NCBI GenBank assembly: GCA_946811185.2 | Contig: OX328101.1 | Span: forward strand, 22,242,122 to 22,306,121 | Direction of reading: 5' to 3' | DNA length: 64,000 nt | From: Hippopus hippopus | Taxonomy: Eukaryota; Mollusca; Bivalvia; Cardiida; Cardiidae | Made by a program: the position numbers and the translations under genes | Shown here: piece by piece, positions 54,414 through 63,942 of the stretch | Numbering within the stretch: position 1 is the first letter of the stretch | Layout: each line of letters opens with the position of its first letter | Notes under the pieces: generated by a model | Database searches by the model: none | What the model saw: the letters and a program-made list of their open reading frames with translations, nothing else | Told to the model about the DNA's origin: nothing

Positions 54414-54634
54414 CTCTTTACCACACAATCCCGACTTTTGACGACCCTCAGAATGAAGCCTTTTGAAAACATTGTGGGAAAAGAAGAAAATGCTGGTAAC
54501 CAGCATTTTCTCTTTTTCCCACACTGTTTTCTATCCATCTCAAAACAAGTTTCAATTTTTGAATTACATTTATTTTGTTGTCTGCAAATGCTTCCAATTT
54601 GGGACAGTAAGAAATTTTGTCGTTTGGTAAAGAG
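54414..54634 (+). mobile_element. MITE A copy, 221 bp
   Basis: TTAA at 54410-54413 and 54635-54638. Confidence 0.9.
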
Positions 54635-54638
54635 TTAA

Positions 54639-54865
54639 CCTTTTATCACGCAATACTGAGTCTTAACGACCCTGAGAGAGAAGCCTTTGAAAACATTGTG
54701 GAAAAAGGAGAAAATGCTGGTAAACAGCATTTTCTCTTTTTCCCACAATGTTTTTTTTTTTCACTATATCAAAGACAGAAATCATCATCTGAGCTACATT
54801 TATTTATCGTCTGCAAAATTTTTGCTTTCAGATTGGTCTAGTACAAAATTTTGTTTGGTAAAGAG
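54639..54865 (+). mobile_element. MITE A copy in head-to-tail tandem
   Basis: Uses the same TTAA (54635-54638) as the preceding copy; right TTAA 54866-54869. A T-run has grown after the hairpin. Confidence 0.9.
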
Positions 54866-54869
54866 TTAA

Positions 54870-54965
54870 TCTTCAGCATCTATAGTTGCCTTTGTGTTCA
54901 GTGTGAATCAAGATCAGACTGCACAAAACATACAGTCTGATCTTTGATCTACAGTTTACTTTTTA
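54870..54965 (+). mobile_element. Group B element, partial, on the same TTAA
   Basis: GAATCAAGATCAGACTGCAC faces ACAGTCTGATCTTTGATCTAC. It starts at TTAA 54866-54869, making an A-A-B row. Confidence 0.65.
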
Positions 54966-55033
54966 GAATACTATAGACAAAAGCAATCATGAAATTGCAA
55001 CTATTGGGTCTTTTTTCCCACAATGTTTTTTAA

Positions 55034-55265
55034 CCCTTTACTACACAATCCCGAGTTTTAACGACCCTGATAAAGGAAGTTTTTGAAAACATTGTGGGAA
55101 AAGGAGAAAATGCTGGTAACCAGCATTTTCTCCTTTTCCTGTAATGTTTTCTACCCTATCCAAAATAAGGTTCAATTTTTGAGTCAAACGTACTGTAATT
55201 TGTCATCCGCAAAATTAATGCTTTCAAATTTCGGCCTGTCAAAAATTTTGTCGTTTGGTAAAGAG
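55034..55265 (+). mobile_element. MITE A copy
   Basis: 232 bp; TTAA 55030-55033; right TTCA. A stray hairpin arm (TTTTTTCCCACAATGTTTTT) precedes it. Confidence 0.85.
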
Positions 55266-55346
55266 TTCAAGTCTTCTAGCTTCGCACCGTTAAACATAAA
55301 ATTGTTTGGTAAAGGTTAGCACTAGGTATGAAGTCATCTGTTTACT

Positions 55347-55440
55347 CAAACGCTGCTAAGCAAGACTCTGTGCACTCTTGTGGACCCTGTATATCAAGTT
55401 CAGACAGCACAGAGTGCTCTTCACTGTCTGGTATGGAATG
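55347..55440 (+). mobile_element. Group B element, end type GCTGCTAAG
   Basis: ACGCTGCTAAGCAAGACTCT matches the end of 15653-15862; the hairpin TATCAAGTTCAGACAGCAC is degenerate; the right end is not found. Confidence 0.5.
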
Positions 55441-55577
55441 ACTTTTCTGAGGAGGAAATTTGGAATTGTAATATTTGGATTAGTTCTATCTGGAATTTTT
55501 TATTTGAGCATTATTCATACAACTTTGATTTTATGGACAGTGTAGGTCACTTTCTGACAGACTTGGATCTTGATAAA

Positions 55578-55793
55578 CCCTCTACCATACAAAACCCTAT
55601 GGTTTAACCGCCTTGAAGAAAAGGGCTTTAGAAAACATTGTGGGAAAGGAGAGAATGCTTGTCCTCCTTTGCCAACAGTTGTTGTGTTTTCTAACCTTTT
55701 GCTAACAAGTCTGATGATTTTGGTCACAATTAATCAGTCATCTGCAAATGCTATCAATTGGGACAAATCTAAAATTTTAGTGTTTGATTAGGA
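55578..55793 (+). mobile_element. MITE A copy, hairpin decayed
   Basis: 216 bp; right TTAA 55794-55797; the second arm no longer pairs. Confidence 0.75.
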
Positions 55794-55967
55794 GTTAAGT
55801 GACAAATATTTTGCGAATAAGTGTAGTCAAGACATTCTCAAAATTCCAAGAACTTATATTTTTTCCTACTGAATGGACAATGAGTTTCCACTATCTGAAG
55901 TTAAAGCTGTATTTATTCATTCTTTTGTGGTCTGTAAGCCTCTATCAAACAATTTCTTGTTTTTACA

Positions 55968-56090
55968 TAAGGAGGAAATGCTTGTAAGTAGTATTTTTGC
56001 CTGTTTCTACCCTTCCAAAGGAAATTTCCTTTATTAGCCACAATATGCTTTCAATGTGGATGGGCCTAGAATTATGTATGAAGTAGGAGT
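55968..56090 (+). mobile_element. MITE A fragment (hairpin and RE side)
   Basis: GGAGGAAATGCTTGTAAGTAG then TTTCTACCCTTCCAAAG; LE side missing. Confidence 0.55.
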
Positions 56091-56122
56091 GGATACACTA
56101 AAAGGTCAGTCCCATCATTTAA

Positions 56123-56342
56123 CTCTTTACCAAATGACAAAATTTTAGACTTGTCCAAATTGAAAGCATTTTCAGACGACAAAGTAAATGTGACTTGAAA
56201 ATTGAAATTTGTATTGGGAAAGGTAGAAAAAACATTGTGGGAAAAGGAGAAATTGCTGGTTACCAGCCTTTTCTTCTTTTTTTTTGTTTTCAAAAGGCCT
56301 CTTTCTCAGGGTCGTTAAAAGTCAGGATTTTGTGGTAAAGGG
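56123..56342 (-). mobile_element. MITE A copy
   Basis: TTAA at 56119-56122 and 56343-56346; second arm shortened by a T-run. Confidence 0.9.
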
Positions 56343-56349
56343 TTAAATA

Positions 56350-56950
56350 CATGTAGTGTATTTTAAAGAGTAAAATGAATGTAAAAGGTCTTTTTCATAA
56401 AGTCAATTATCTGACCATGGATACAAATTAAAACAAACTTAAACTGTCATAAGCAATTTGAATTGATGAGGAAAATCTGCAATAATGAATATCGTGACAG
56501 AGGTATTGCATTTCAGATTCTACTGAATTACAGGTATTTGAAAGTGAACAAGGTAGAGAGATATATATATATATATGCAAGGGAAATAACCTATACAAGA
56601 TTCAATTGTAGAAGCAGTACTGTTATACCCCTTCTGACCCATGAACTGGGATTTCAACCTGAATTGCTGGAACAAATTATTGCAATAAAATGCCTTCTAA
56701 AATTTGTGAAAAAAAAATTACAACTGTGTCACATTACATGTAGATATTGTAACTGAAAAGTAGAAATTCAAATGCATTTTTACTGGAAAAAAAATCTAGA
56801 AATGATTCATAGTGTAATGGAATGATTCCACTACTGCTCTCACCATGAAAACGAAAACTTGTATCCATCAATTAGCAAATCCTGTATGCTGTAACTAACT
56901 AGACTGATAGGGCTAGAAAACATTGTAGGAACACAGGTAGCTTTAGCTGT
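56350..56950. other. No feature except an AT microsatellite
   Basis: (AT)n of about 16 bp at 56563; no exon supported. Confidence 0.45.
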
Positions 56951-56954
56951 TTTT

Positions 56955-57018
56955 GTAATTTATGTATATCAAGATCACACTGCAGAGAATGTGCTATCTG
57001 ATCTCAATCCACACAGTG
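56955..57018 (+). repeat. Group B hairpin, diverged
   Basis: GTATATCAAGATCACACTGC faces ATCTGATCTCAATCCACAC. Confidence 0.5.
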
Positions 57019-57058
57019 AGATTATCTACACTTGGGGAAAAAGCCACTTATACAGCAG

Positions 57059-57268
57059 TTCTTTAACACAAGAAAAAATCTTAGAACTGAGGAAAATGAA
57101 TTTGCAGAAGACAAATTGGCTTAAATAATAATAATTTTCAATGAAACTGAAGAAAACTTTGTGGGAATAGGAGAAAAAAATCTTTATAAGCATCTTCTCC
57201 TTTTCCCCAAAGGTTTTCAAAGGCTATTTCCTCAGGGTCGTTAAAACCCATGATTGTTTGGTTAAAAG
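57059..57268 (-). mobile_element. MITE A copy, old
   Basis: Right TTAA 57269-57272; RE side strongly diverged. Confidence 0.7.
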
Positions 57269-57298
57269 TTAAGATGTCATTGAAAATGAAATAGTTAA

Positions 57299-57536
57299 CC
57301 TTTTATGACACAATCCAGACTTTGAATGACTCTGAAAAAGAAGGCTTTTGAAAACATTGTGGAAAAAGGAGAAAATGCTGTTGACCAGCTATTTCTCCTT
57401 TTCCCACATTGTTTTCTAACCCGTCAGAGATAGATTTTGTCATTTAGGCCACCTTTGATATGTAGTCTGGAAATGCTTTCCACTTGGACCAGTCTAGGAT
57501 TTGGACCAGTCTAGAATTTTGTTGTGTGGTAAAGAG
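57299..57536 (+). mobile_element. MITE A copy with 17-bp internal duplication
   Basis: TTGGACCAGTCTAG(G/A)AT is doubled near the right end; TTAA 57295-57298 and 57537-57540. Confidence 0.9.
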
Positions 57537-57612
57537 TTAAGTAAAAATATCCCAGGAACAAAAATTCAAACACTACGATAATTAGATGGAGGTTGTATGA
57601 TAAAAATCTTAC

Positions 57613-57687
57613 CTCAAACAGTTTAAGTTCTGTCCTATAGATATCCTGAATCACAGATCTCTCATAGTTTCCTGAATTCTTGTTCAT
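57613..57687 (-). CDS. Possible first coding exon, minus strand
   Basis: ATG at 57687 opens 25 codons (MNKNSGNYERSVIQDIYRTE then LKLFE) to a GAG|GTAAGA donor, phase 0. A TGA lies two codons upstream in frame and no acceptor lies between, so a start codon is the simplest reading. The segment resembles the first helix of a DH (RhoGEF) domain in spacing, but this is only an impression. Confidence 0.35.
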
Positions 57688-57844
57688 TTGTCACACAATT
57701 TAGCCAATACTTTGCCACATTCAGACACAAATGAAATGCCCATCAAATGTCATTCACATTTTACGTAATTACAAAGTTGTCATTATCACATGATCAGTGT
57801 CTTCTATAATGAATACAAAACCTTTATTCACTCCGTACAACTTC

Positions 57845-57922
57845 AACTTATCTTTTGTAGACAGTGTATATCAAGATCAGACTGGACAAAATTTCTATTC
57901 TGATCTAGAGTCTACAGTAACA
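57845..57922 (+). repeat. Group B hairpin, diverged
   Basis: GTATATCAAGATCAGACTGG faces CTATTCTGATCTAGAGTCTAC. Confidence 0.55.
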
Positions 57923-57956
57923 GTTTCGTGAGAAAATTTTTGAAAACTGCCCTTAA

Positions 57957-58177
57957 CCTATCACCACACAATCTCAAGTTTTAATGACCCTGGGGGAAAA
58001 GCCTTATGAAAACATTGTGAGAAAAGGAGAAAATGCTGGTAACCAGCATTTTCTCCTTTTTCCGCAATGTTTTCTAACTTTCCAAGAACAAATTTCAATT
58101 TTTGAGTCACATATATTTTGTCGTCTGCTAGTGCTTTCAATTTGAACAAGTCTAAAATTTTGACGTTTGGTAAAGAG
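57957..58177 (+). mobile_element. MITE A copy, 221 bp
   Basis: TTAA 57953-57956; right TTAA 58178-58181 shared. The variant LE (CCTATCACCACACAATCTCAAG) is repeated in the next copy. Confidence 0.9.
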
Positions 58178-58181
58178 TTAA

Positions 58182-58406
58182 CCTATTACTACCACACAAT
58201 CTCAAGTTTTAATGACCCTCGGGAAAAAGCCTTATGAAATCATTGTAGGAAAAGGAGAAAATGCTGGTAACCAGCATTTTCTCCTTTTCCCACAATGTTT
58301 TCTACCCTTTCAGAGACAAATTCCATCATTTGAGCCACACTGAAATTGTCGTCTGCAAATCCTTTTAATATGGACAAGTCTTCATTTTTTGTCATGTGGT
58401 ATAGAG
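58182..58406 (+). mobile_element. MITE A copy in tandem with its sister
   Basis: It carries the same variant LE and GGGAAAAAGCCTTATGAAA, so the pair is probably related by duplication or repeat insertion of sister copies. TTAA 58407-58410. Confidence 0.9.
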
Positions 58407-58476
58407 TTAAAACTGAAGCAAAGGGATCCAATCCCTAATGCCTAAAAATGTCAATTAATTAATTTTCATTTATTAA

Positions 58477-58697
58477 CCCTTTACCACATGGCAAAATTTA
58501 AGACCTATCCAAATTGAAAGCATTTGCAGACGACAATTTCATAGTGGCTCAAATGACGCAACTTTTCTTTGATAGGGTAGAAAACTTTGTGGGAAAAGGA
58601 GAAAATGCTGGTTACCAGCATTTTCTCCTTTTCCCACAATGTTTTCAAAAGGCCTCTTCTTCAGGGGCGTTAAAAGGCGTCATTGTGTGGTAAAGGG
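58477..58697 (-). mobile_element. MITE A copy, young subfamily
   Basis: TTAA 58473-58476 and 58698-58701; closest match is 24022-24242. Confidence 0.95.
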
Positions 58698-58809
58698 TTA
58701 AGAGCTCATTAGGCTACTTCATTGTGTCTCCAAACTCACAATCCTACAGTAATAAAGTGGACATTATAGTGTCAGGAAAAAATTCCAACAGATATTAAGT
58801 ACGAACCTT

Positions 58810-58860
58810 TCTTTGGCAAGTGCATTCTGTGCATTCTGATCTCAATCTAAACAGTGCAGA
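58810..58860 (+). repeat. Group B hairpin remnant
   Basis: GTGCATTCTGATCTCAATCT keeps one arm. Confidence 0.35.
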
Positions 58861-58864
58861 AAAA

Positions 58865-59555
58865 AGAACCATAGATGTGATACACATTCTAAAGTATAAT
58901 CCCCCAAGGCCTGTTTGAATACTATTAAACTGACATTTCAAGTTTGATTTGCTGTTCAGTTGTGCAACTGCACAATATGCATTTTTTTATGACTCCACAG
59001 AAAAAAAATCCTTACATAATAAAACAAAACAAAAAAAATCCTTGTATAATAAAACAAAGTGGTAAATGGTAAAACTGCTGAGCACATGCAATTTTCAATT
59101 TTAAAGGACATCTCCTCTCAACATCGCTCAACAGTTTGTTTATTTATATAACTTCGATCTTCTTTCTAATGGATACCTTCTTTCTATTTTATTTCCAAAT
59201 TTACATCTAAATGCAAATGAGCCAAGCTCTGACAAAAGGGGTTAGATGCATCTCTGTGATGCATGATACATGTACCCAACAAGTCATCACATATTATCAA
59301 CTGAATCATGAGGTACACCGGTCCTTTGTGATGCAGAAAATTGACTAAAAACAAAGTTTCGCATTAGCCTCAGACTGACCTGGGTCCAAACATTTTGCAG
59401 ATGCATTAAACCCCCATTTCACAGAGCATTACTCATCTATTTATGACAGAAGTAAGGTTGATTTATTTGTTTACTGCTTTTTCATGAAAACAAACATGAA
59501 CACATCAGGGAATGTGATGAAAGATTCAAATAACTGTCAGTCTTTCTGTCATCTT
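58865..59555. other. No feature seen
   Basis: A 23-bp near-repeat (AAATCCTTACATAATAAAAC / AAATCCTTGTATAATAAAAC) lies at about 59008-59055; otherwise plain. Confidence 0.4.
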
Positions 59556-59560
59556 TTAGC

Positions 59561-59790
59561 CTTATAACTAAACAGTCACATGTTCTTACAACCCTGATCG
59601 AGAAAACTTTTGAAAAAATTGTGGGAAAAGGAGAAAATGCTGGTAGTAAGAAGCATTTTCTCCTTTACTCACAGTGTTTTCTACCTTTTTATAAAACAAA
59701 TTAAATAATTTCAACTGCCCTACATTATATTTGTTATCTGCAAATTAATGCTTTTAAAACTGACCATATCAAAATCCTTGCAGTGGTACT
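59561..59790 (+). mobile_element. MITE A remnant
   Basis: The hairpin is intact around 59620-59680 with an enlarged loop; both ends are decayed. Confidence 0.65.
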
Positions 59791-60199
59791 TTGATTTTTT
59801 AGGATACTATCAAAAATCAAAGTACTGAAAGCACTGATAGTCTGACTCACATCAAAAACACTGAAGGCTTAGAAGCAACTGAAGTTTAGACAACATCTCC
59901 ATAGTTCCAAACTTGAGTAGAAAAAGGTACGAGTTTGACAAGAAGGCATGTCTGCTACTGCTTAACAGCTGGGATCTTTCTCTGTTTTTAGTTACAAACC
60001 TTGAACTCCCCACACACAACCTCCCTACCTTATGTAACAAAACCAGCCTATGTGCATAACCTGATCAAGATTTAATAACATTGCAAAGTTCCAGAAACCA
60101 AGCTCATGATATTTGTAGCCTTTCTTGTAATGATTTGTTAAAAGCAATTGCTCTTTTTCCAAAAATGGTTTCCAAGGCTGTCTCCTTCAAGTGCAGTGG

Positions 60200-60405
60200 C
60201 TCTTCACCACACAATCCCAAGTTTTAACAACCCTAAGGAAGTAGCCCTTTGAAAACCTTGGGGGAAAAGAAGAAAATAATGGCATTCTTTTCTTTTTCAA
60301 CAAGGTTTTCTACACTTTAACAGACAATTAACAGCATTTCATGTAAATCTGATATGTCATCTGCAAATGCTTTCAATTTAATAAATCTCAAATTTTGTTG
60401 AAAAG
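60200..60405 (+). mobile_element. MITE A remnant
   Basis: LE CTCTTCACCACACAATCCC remains; first arm GGGGGAAAAGAAGAAAATAATGG. Confidence 0.6.
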
Positions 60406-60449
60406 TTAGTCTTGGGAGTCTTACAGTAATAAGTAAAAAAATTATTTAT

Positions 60450-60655
60450 CTCTAGAACAAAATGTACAATTCTAGAAATATCCATATTGACAGCTTTTTG
60501 TAGATGATATAATAAATGTGATTCAAATGATGGGATTTGTCTTTGATTGGTACAAAACATAGATGAGAAAAGGGAAATTGCTGGTTACTTCTGGTTACCA
60601 TGTTTCGAAAAGCCTTCTTCCTTAGGGTCATTAGAACACAGGACAGTTTGGTACG
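60450..60655 (-). mobile_element. MITE A remnant
   Basis: RE side decayed; hairpin replaced by a short CTGGTTACTTCTGGTTACC duplication. Confidence 0.55.
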
Positions 60656-60712
60656 GTAATTGATTTAATGTTTTACCAAACAACCTAATTTTAGACTGGT
60701 CCAAACTGAAAA

Positions 60713-61614
60713 CATAGGGGTCCGTAGTTTGATTCCTGGCACCCATAGACTATATACTATAAACAAGGGATTTAACTGTATGCAGTCCGTTACTCGTCCC
60801 CGGTTACAAAAAACAACGTATCTTTTCTACCCCATCAGTTATTCTCCTATTTTTTTCTACAGCTGAGAGCTAAAACATTTTTCTACCAGAAAAACACAAC
60901 TGTTTGTCAGTGGCTAATGCAGTCTGGCTGATACATTCGCTCCAACGTGTAAACTCGCTCAAAAATCTGCACCATTGACACAGGTTCGTACATCCGTTTT
61001 CAAGATATAAAATGCACTTTAGATCCAATGAAACGCAGCATTAGCGGCACCCACCCTTTAAACATGTTTAAAAATACTACTGACCTATAGTCTTTATCTT
61101 CAATAACGACGAAACGCCTCAGAATTCGTTGAATTTGTGATCCACGTTCTTATTTCGAACAGCTGCAGCCATCTTCTGTCATGTGACATTGTTTGGAACG
61201 AGAAATTTCATCGGTTGATATTATGTACTAACCAATGAAATTACGTACAGCTGCTCACACCTTTTTGTCACATGACAGTACGGTGACACTGTTTGGAACG
61301 AGAAATTTCATTGGTTTATATGCGCGAACGTCAGTGTCGAATGTACGAACTCGTGTCAATGGCGAAGATTTTTGAGGGAGTTTACAAGTTCGAGCGAATG
61401 TATCAGCCAGACTGCATAAGCCACTGACAAACAGTTGTGTTTTTCTGGTAGAAAAATGTTTTAGCTCTCAGCTGTAGAAAAAATTAGGAGAATAACTGAT
61501 GGGGTAGAAAAGATACGTTGTTTTTTTGTAACCGGGGGCGAGTAACGGGCTGCATACAGTTAAATCCCTTGTTTTAGTCTATGGGTGACAGGAATCAAAC
61601 TACGGACCCCTATG
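60713..61614. mobile_element. 902-bp inverted-repeat transposon with 8-bp target duplication
   Basis: The ends CATAGGGGTCCGTAGTTTGA and TCAAACTACGGACCCCTATG open inverted repeats of 284 bp (60713-60996) and 276 bp (61339-61614), with about 90 percent identity by eye. ACTGAAAA is duplicated at 60705-60712 and 61615-61622. Eight-base duplications occur in hAT, P and some Mutator-like elements; the CA...TG tips and long arms do not settle which. The 340-bp centre has no transposase frame. Confidence 0.9.
61187..61322 (+). repeat. Direct repeat within the 902-bp element
   Basis: GTTTGGAACGAGAAATTTCA occurs at about 61191 and 61290, each preceded by GTGACA(C/T)T and near a GTCA(C/T)(A/G)TGAC palindrome. 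Confidence 0.8.
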
Positions 61615-61744
61615 ACTGAAAACATTTGCAGACTTTAAAAATAAATCTGACTCAATTTTTTTTTGAAGGATACAAAATATTGTAGGAAAAGTAGAAAAGC
61701 CATCTTTCTCAAGAACTTGCAATTGCGTGGTAAAGGGTTAATCA

Positions 61745-62845
61745 ATTGAAGAAAATGATTTAATCAGGTTTGACATGGTATCTTTGAAAATAAATTAAAG
61801 AAAATATATGAAGAAATGGCTAGTTATGAGCACACAATACACTCACTATGTTTTTGCTATTCTGTTGTGTTCTTTATTATCATTTAATTCTACAGACTTA
61901 ATGGTTACTTGTCCAAATAAGTATAAACCTGAAAAACCATCTCTTTAGGGGTCTTAAAAAACAGGTATTTCCAAAGAAAAGTTAACATACACAACAATCC
62001 ACTAAATTCCATCAAATGAAATGTGAAACAAACAACAAAATGCACATGTTCCTTCCATATAATGAATCTCTTCTAACAACAATAAGATAGATTACAGCAA
62101 AATGTCCATGACAGATAATATTTTACCCATCCCCATGTAATGGAAGTTTCACCAAGATAATGAGTTTTTCCAAATATATGACTCCTCAAGTTCAGATTTA
62201 TTCATACATGTAATATGAACCAGAAGCCACAAGAAGTCAATGACAGTTACATATATAGTTCACTAGAATTTCACCATCAACCTTTTGGATTATCATGAAT
62301 ACAACACGGGTTTTAAAGAATTCCTAGACATTTCATCTTGTTTTTCTTTTGTAGAGCTCTTATATATTGAACAATCTCTTTAACTTCATTTTGTAACACA
62401 GCTGCCTAAACATGTTTATAATTACATTAACTGGGACAAGAAGGTCATTTTCTGGACAAGTTGAATCTTTGGACATGGTTGTTATTGTACCAGTTAAAAA
62501 GGTTAGAATTTCCACCATCAAAGGCTTCCATCTGAAAGACACAGGCCTAACATGAAAATATCCAACTTTACAGCCCAGATTTCTTGACCAAGCCCATAAT
62601 TATTATACAGAGAGTGAATATTAATCTAACCATTTAATGTGTGAAACTTTCTTTCATTTACAAGGCTTTTCAAAACAAACTTCATCCTTCAGTCTGGATT
62701 AGCAGGAAAAGACTGTCATTAATTTTACAAGAACAATGTGGTAAGTGTTGGTTTATTTCCCTAAAAAAATTTTAGTGCTATCATGATTGTGGTCACCGAA
62801 TTCTTCAAAATTCTTCAAATTTATTCAGAATTCAGGTGATAATAA
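61745..62845. other. Repeat-poor; weak exon-like patches on the minus strand
   Basis: GGCCTGTGTCTTTCAG (minus, at about 62535) is a strong acceptor, and a segment reading AVLQNEVKEIVQYIRALQKK runs at about 62315-62385 to a TAA, with AATAAA on the minus strand near 62200. The parts do not join into one frame, so no gene is called. Confidence 0.3.
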
Positions 62846-62852
62846 GGGCTGA

Positions 62853-63458
62853 CCCTTTACCAAACAATCCTGAATTTTAACAACCCTCAGGAAAAAACAA
62901 TTTTGAAACTAGAACTTGTTTTTCTACAAAAAAACAGATGTCTCCCCCATTTTTGGTGTCAGAAGTATTGATAATCATGTCACTAAGGCAATTTCTAACT
63001 GAAATAATGGTCATTTTTCTCTGTTTATGAATTATAGAGCAGACACAAAATAGTATGTAAAATGAGTACGGAAAATAATCAAAGGGAAATAACTCGAAAA
63101 ATATGCAAGCCAGAGTTATGGTTCTTGTGCATGACACTTCGTCTCATAGTGCTTTACAAATGTGTGAAGTTTTATAAAAATATCTTAAAAGGTTTTCAAG
63201 TTATAGAGCAGACACGATTTGTGACGGACACACAGACAGACGGACAGACGGGAAAAACAATATGTCTCCCGACCCTGACGGGGGGAGACATAAATATTGC
63301 TAGAGAAAGAGAAACTGAAAGTTACCAGCATTTTCTCCCTTCCTCACAGTGTTGTCTACCCTTTCAAAGATAAATCCCTGTAAGTTTTACTGAATTTGTT
63401 GTCTACTACAAACACCTTCAATTCGCACAAATCTAGACTTTTGTTATTTCATGAAGAG
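62853..63458 (+). mobile_element. MITE A copy interrupted by a type IV element
   Basis: The LE side ends at TTTTGAAAC (62909). The copy resumes ATATTGCTAGAGAAAGAGAA at 63294 and ends before TTAA 63459-63462. Confidence 0.8.
62910..63293 (+). mobile_element. Helentron-like element, type IV, 384 bp
   Basis: The tip CTAGAACTTG with GATGTCTCCCCCATTTTTGG pairs with the end CTGACGGGGGGAGACATAA. It shares AAAGGGAAATAACTCGAAAA, CAGAGTTATGGTTCTTGTGC and a GGACACACAGACAGACGGAC tract with type II, linking the two types. Confidence 0.65.
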
Positions 63459-63462
63459 TTAA

Positions 63463-63940
63463 GGCAGCTCTGCCACTGTCATCAGAAGGTGTTTGTTTTG
63501 GAACTAAACAAGTTTAAAACTAATGAAGGAAACTGTTCTAATGAGCCATATAAGCTCCTATCCTGAAACAGCATAGATATTGCAGAATTGTTCTTGGGGC
63601 ATGAAAAATGATTGGACCCAATGGCATTAAATTTTAATACAAATTATTTGTGCCTCTCTGCATGAATACATTGATAAATGTGCAGTGTATTTTTGCTGTC
63701 AACATGAGAAGTGGGCATGTTATATATGCTGTAAACTCCAACTACAACAACAAAATCTCAAATTCTGAACTGGTTAACTGTTTTTTACCAATAAATGGCT
63801 TATTCAGATTTCAATTTGTGCCTTAATCCTATTATTGCTTCATAAAACTGGGACAGAAACCTTCTGTTTTGTGGAAAAGAGCCAAATTCTGATAATTCAA
63901 TGCTGAGCTTAAGCATAAATATTACACAAATTGTCCAACA
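63463..63940. other. No feature seen
   Basis: AT-rich, no repeats or exons recognised. Confidence 0.4.
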
Positions 63941-63942
63941 AT

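Larger units (their letters stand above)
60669..61737 (-). mobile_element. MITE A copy split by a 902-bp element
   Basis: The RE side to CCAAACTGAAAA and the continuation CATTTGCAGACTTT flank 60713-61614. TTAA 60665-60668 and 61738-61741. The hairpin is reduced to one arm. Confidence 0.85.
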
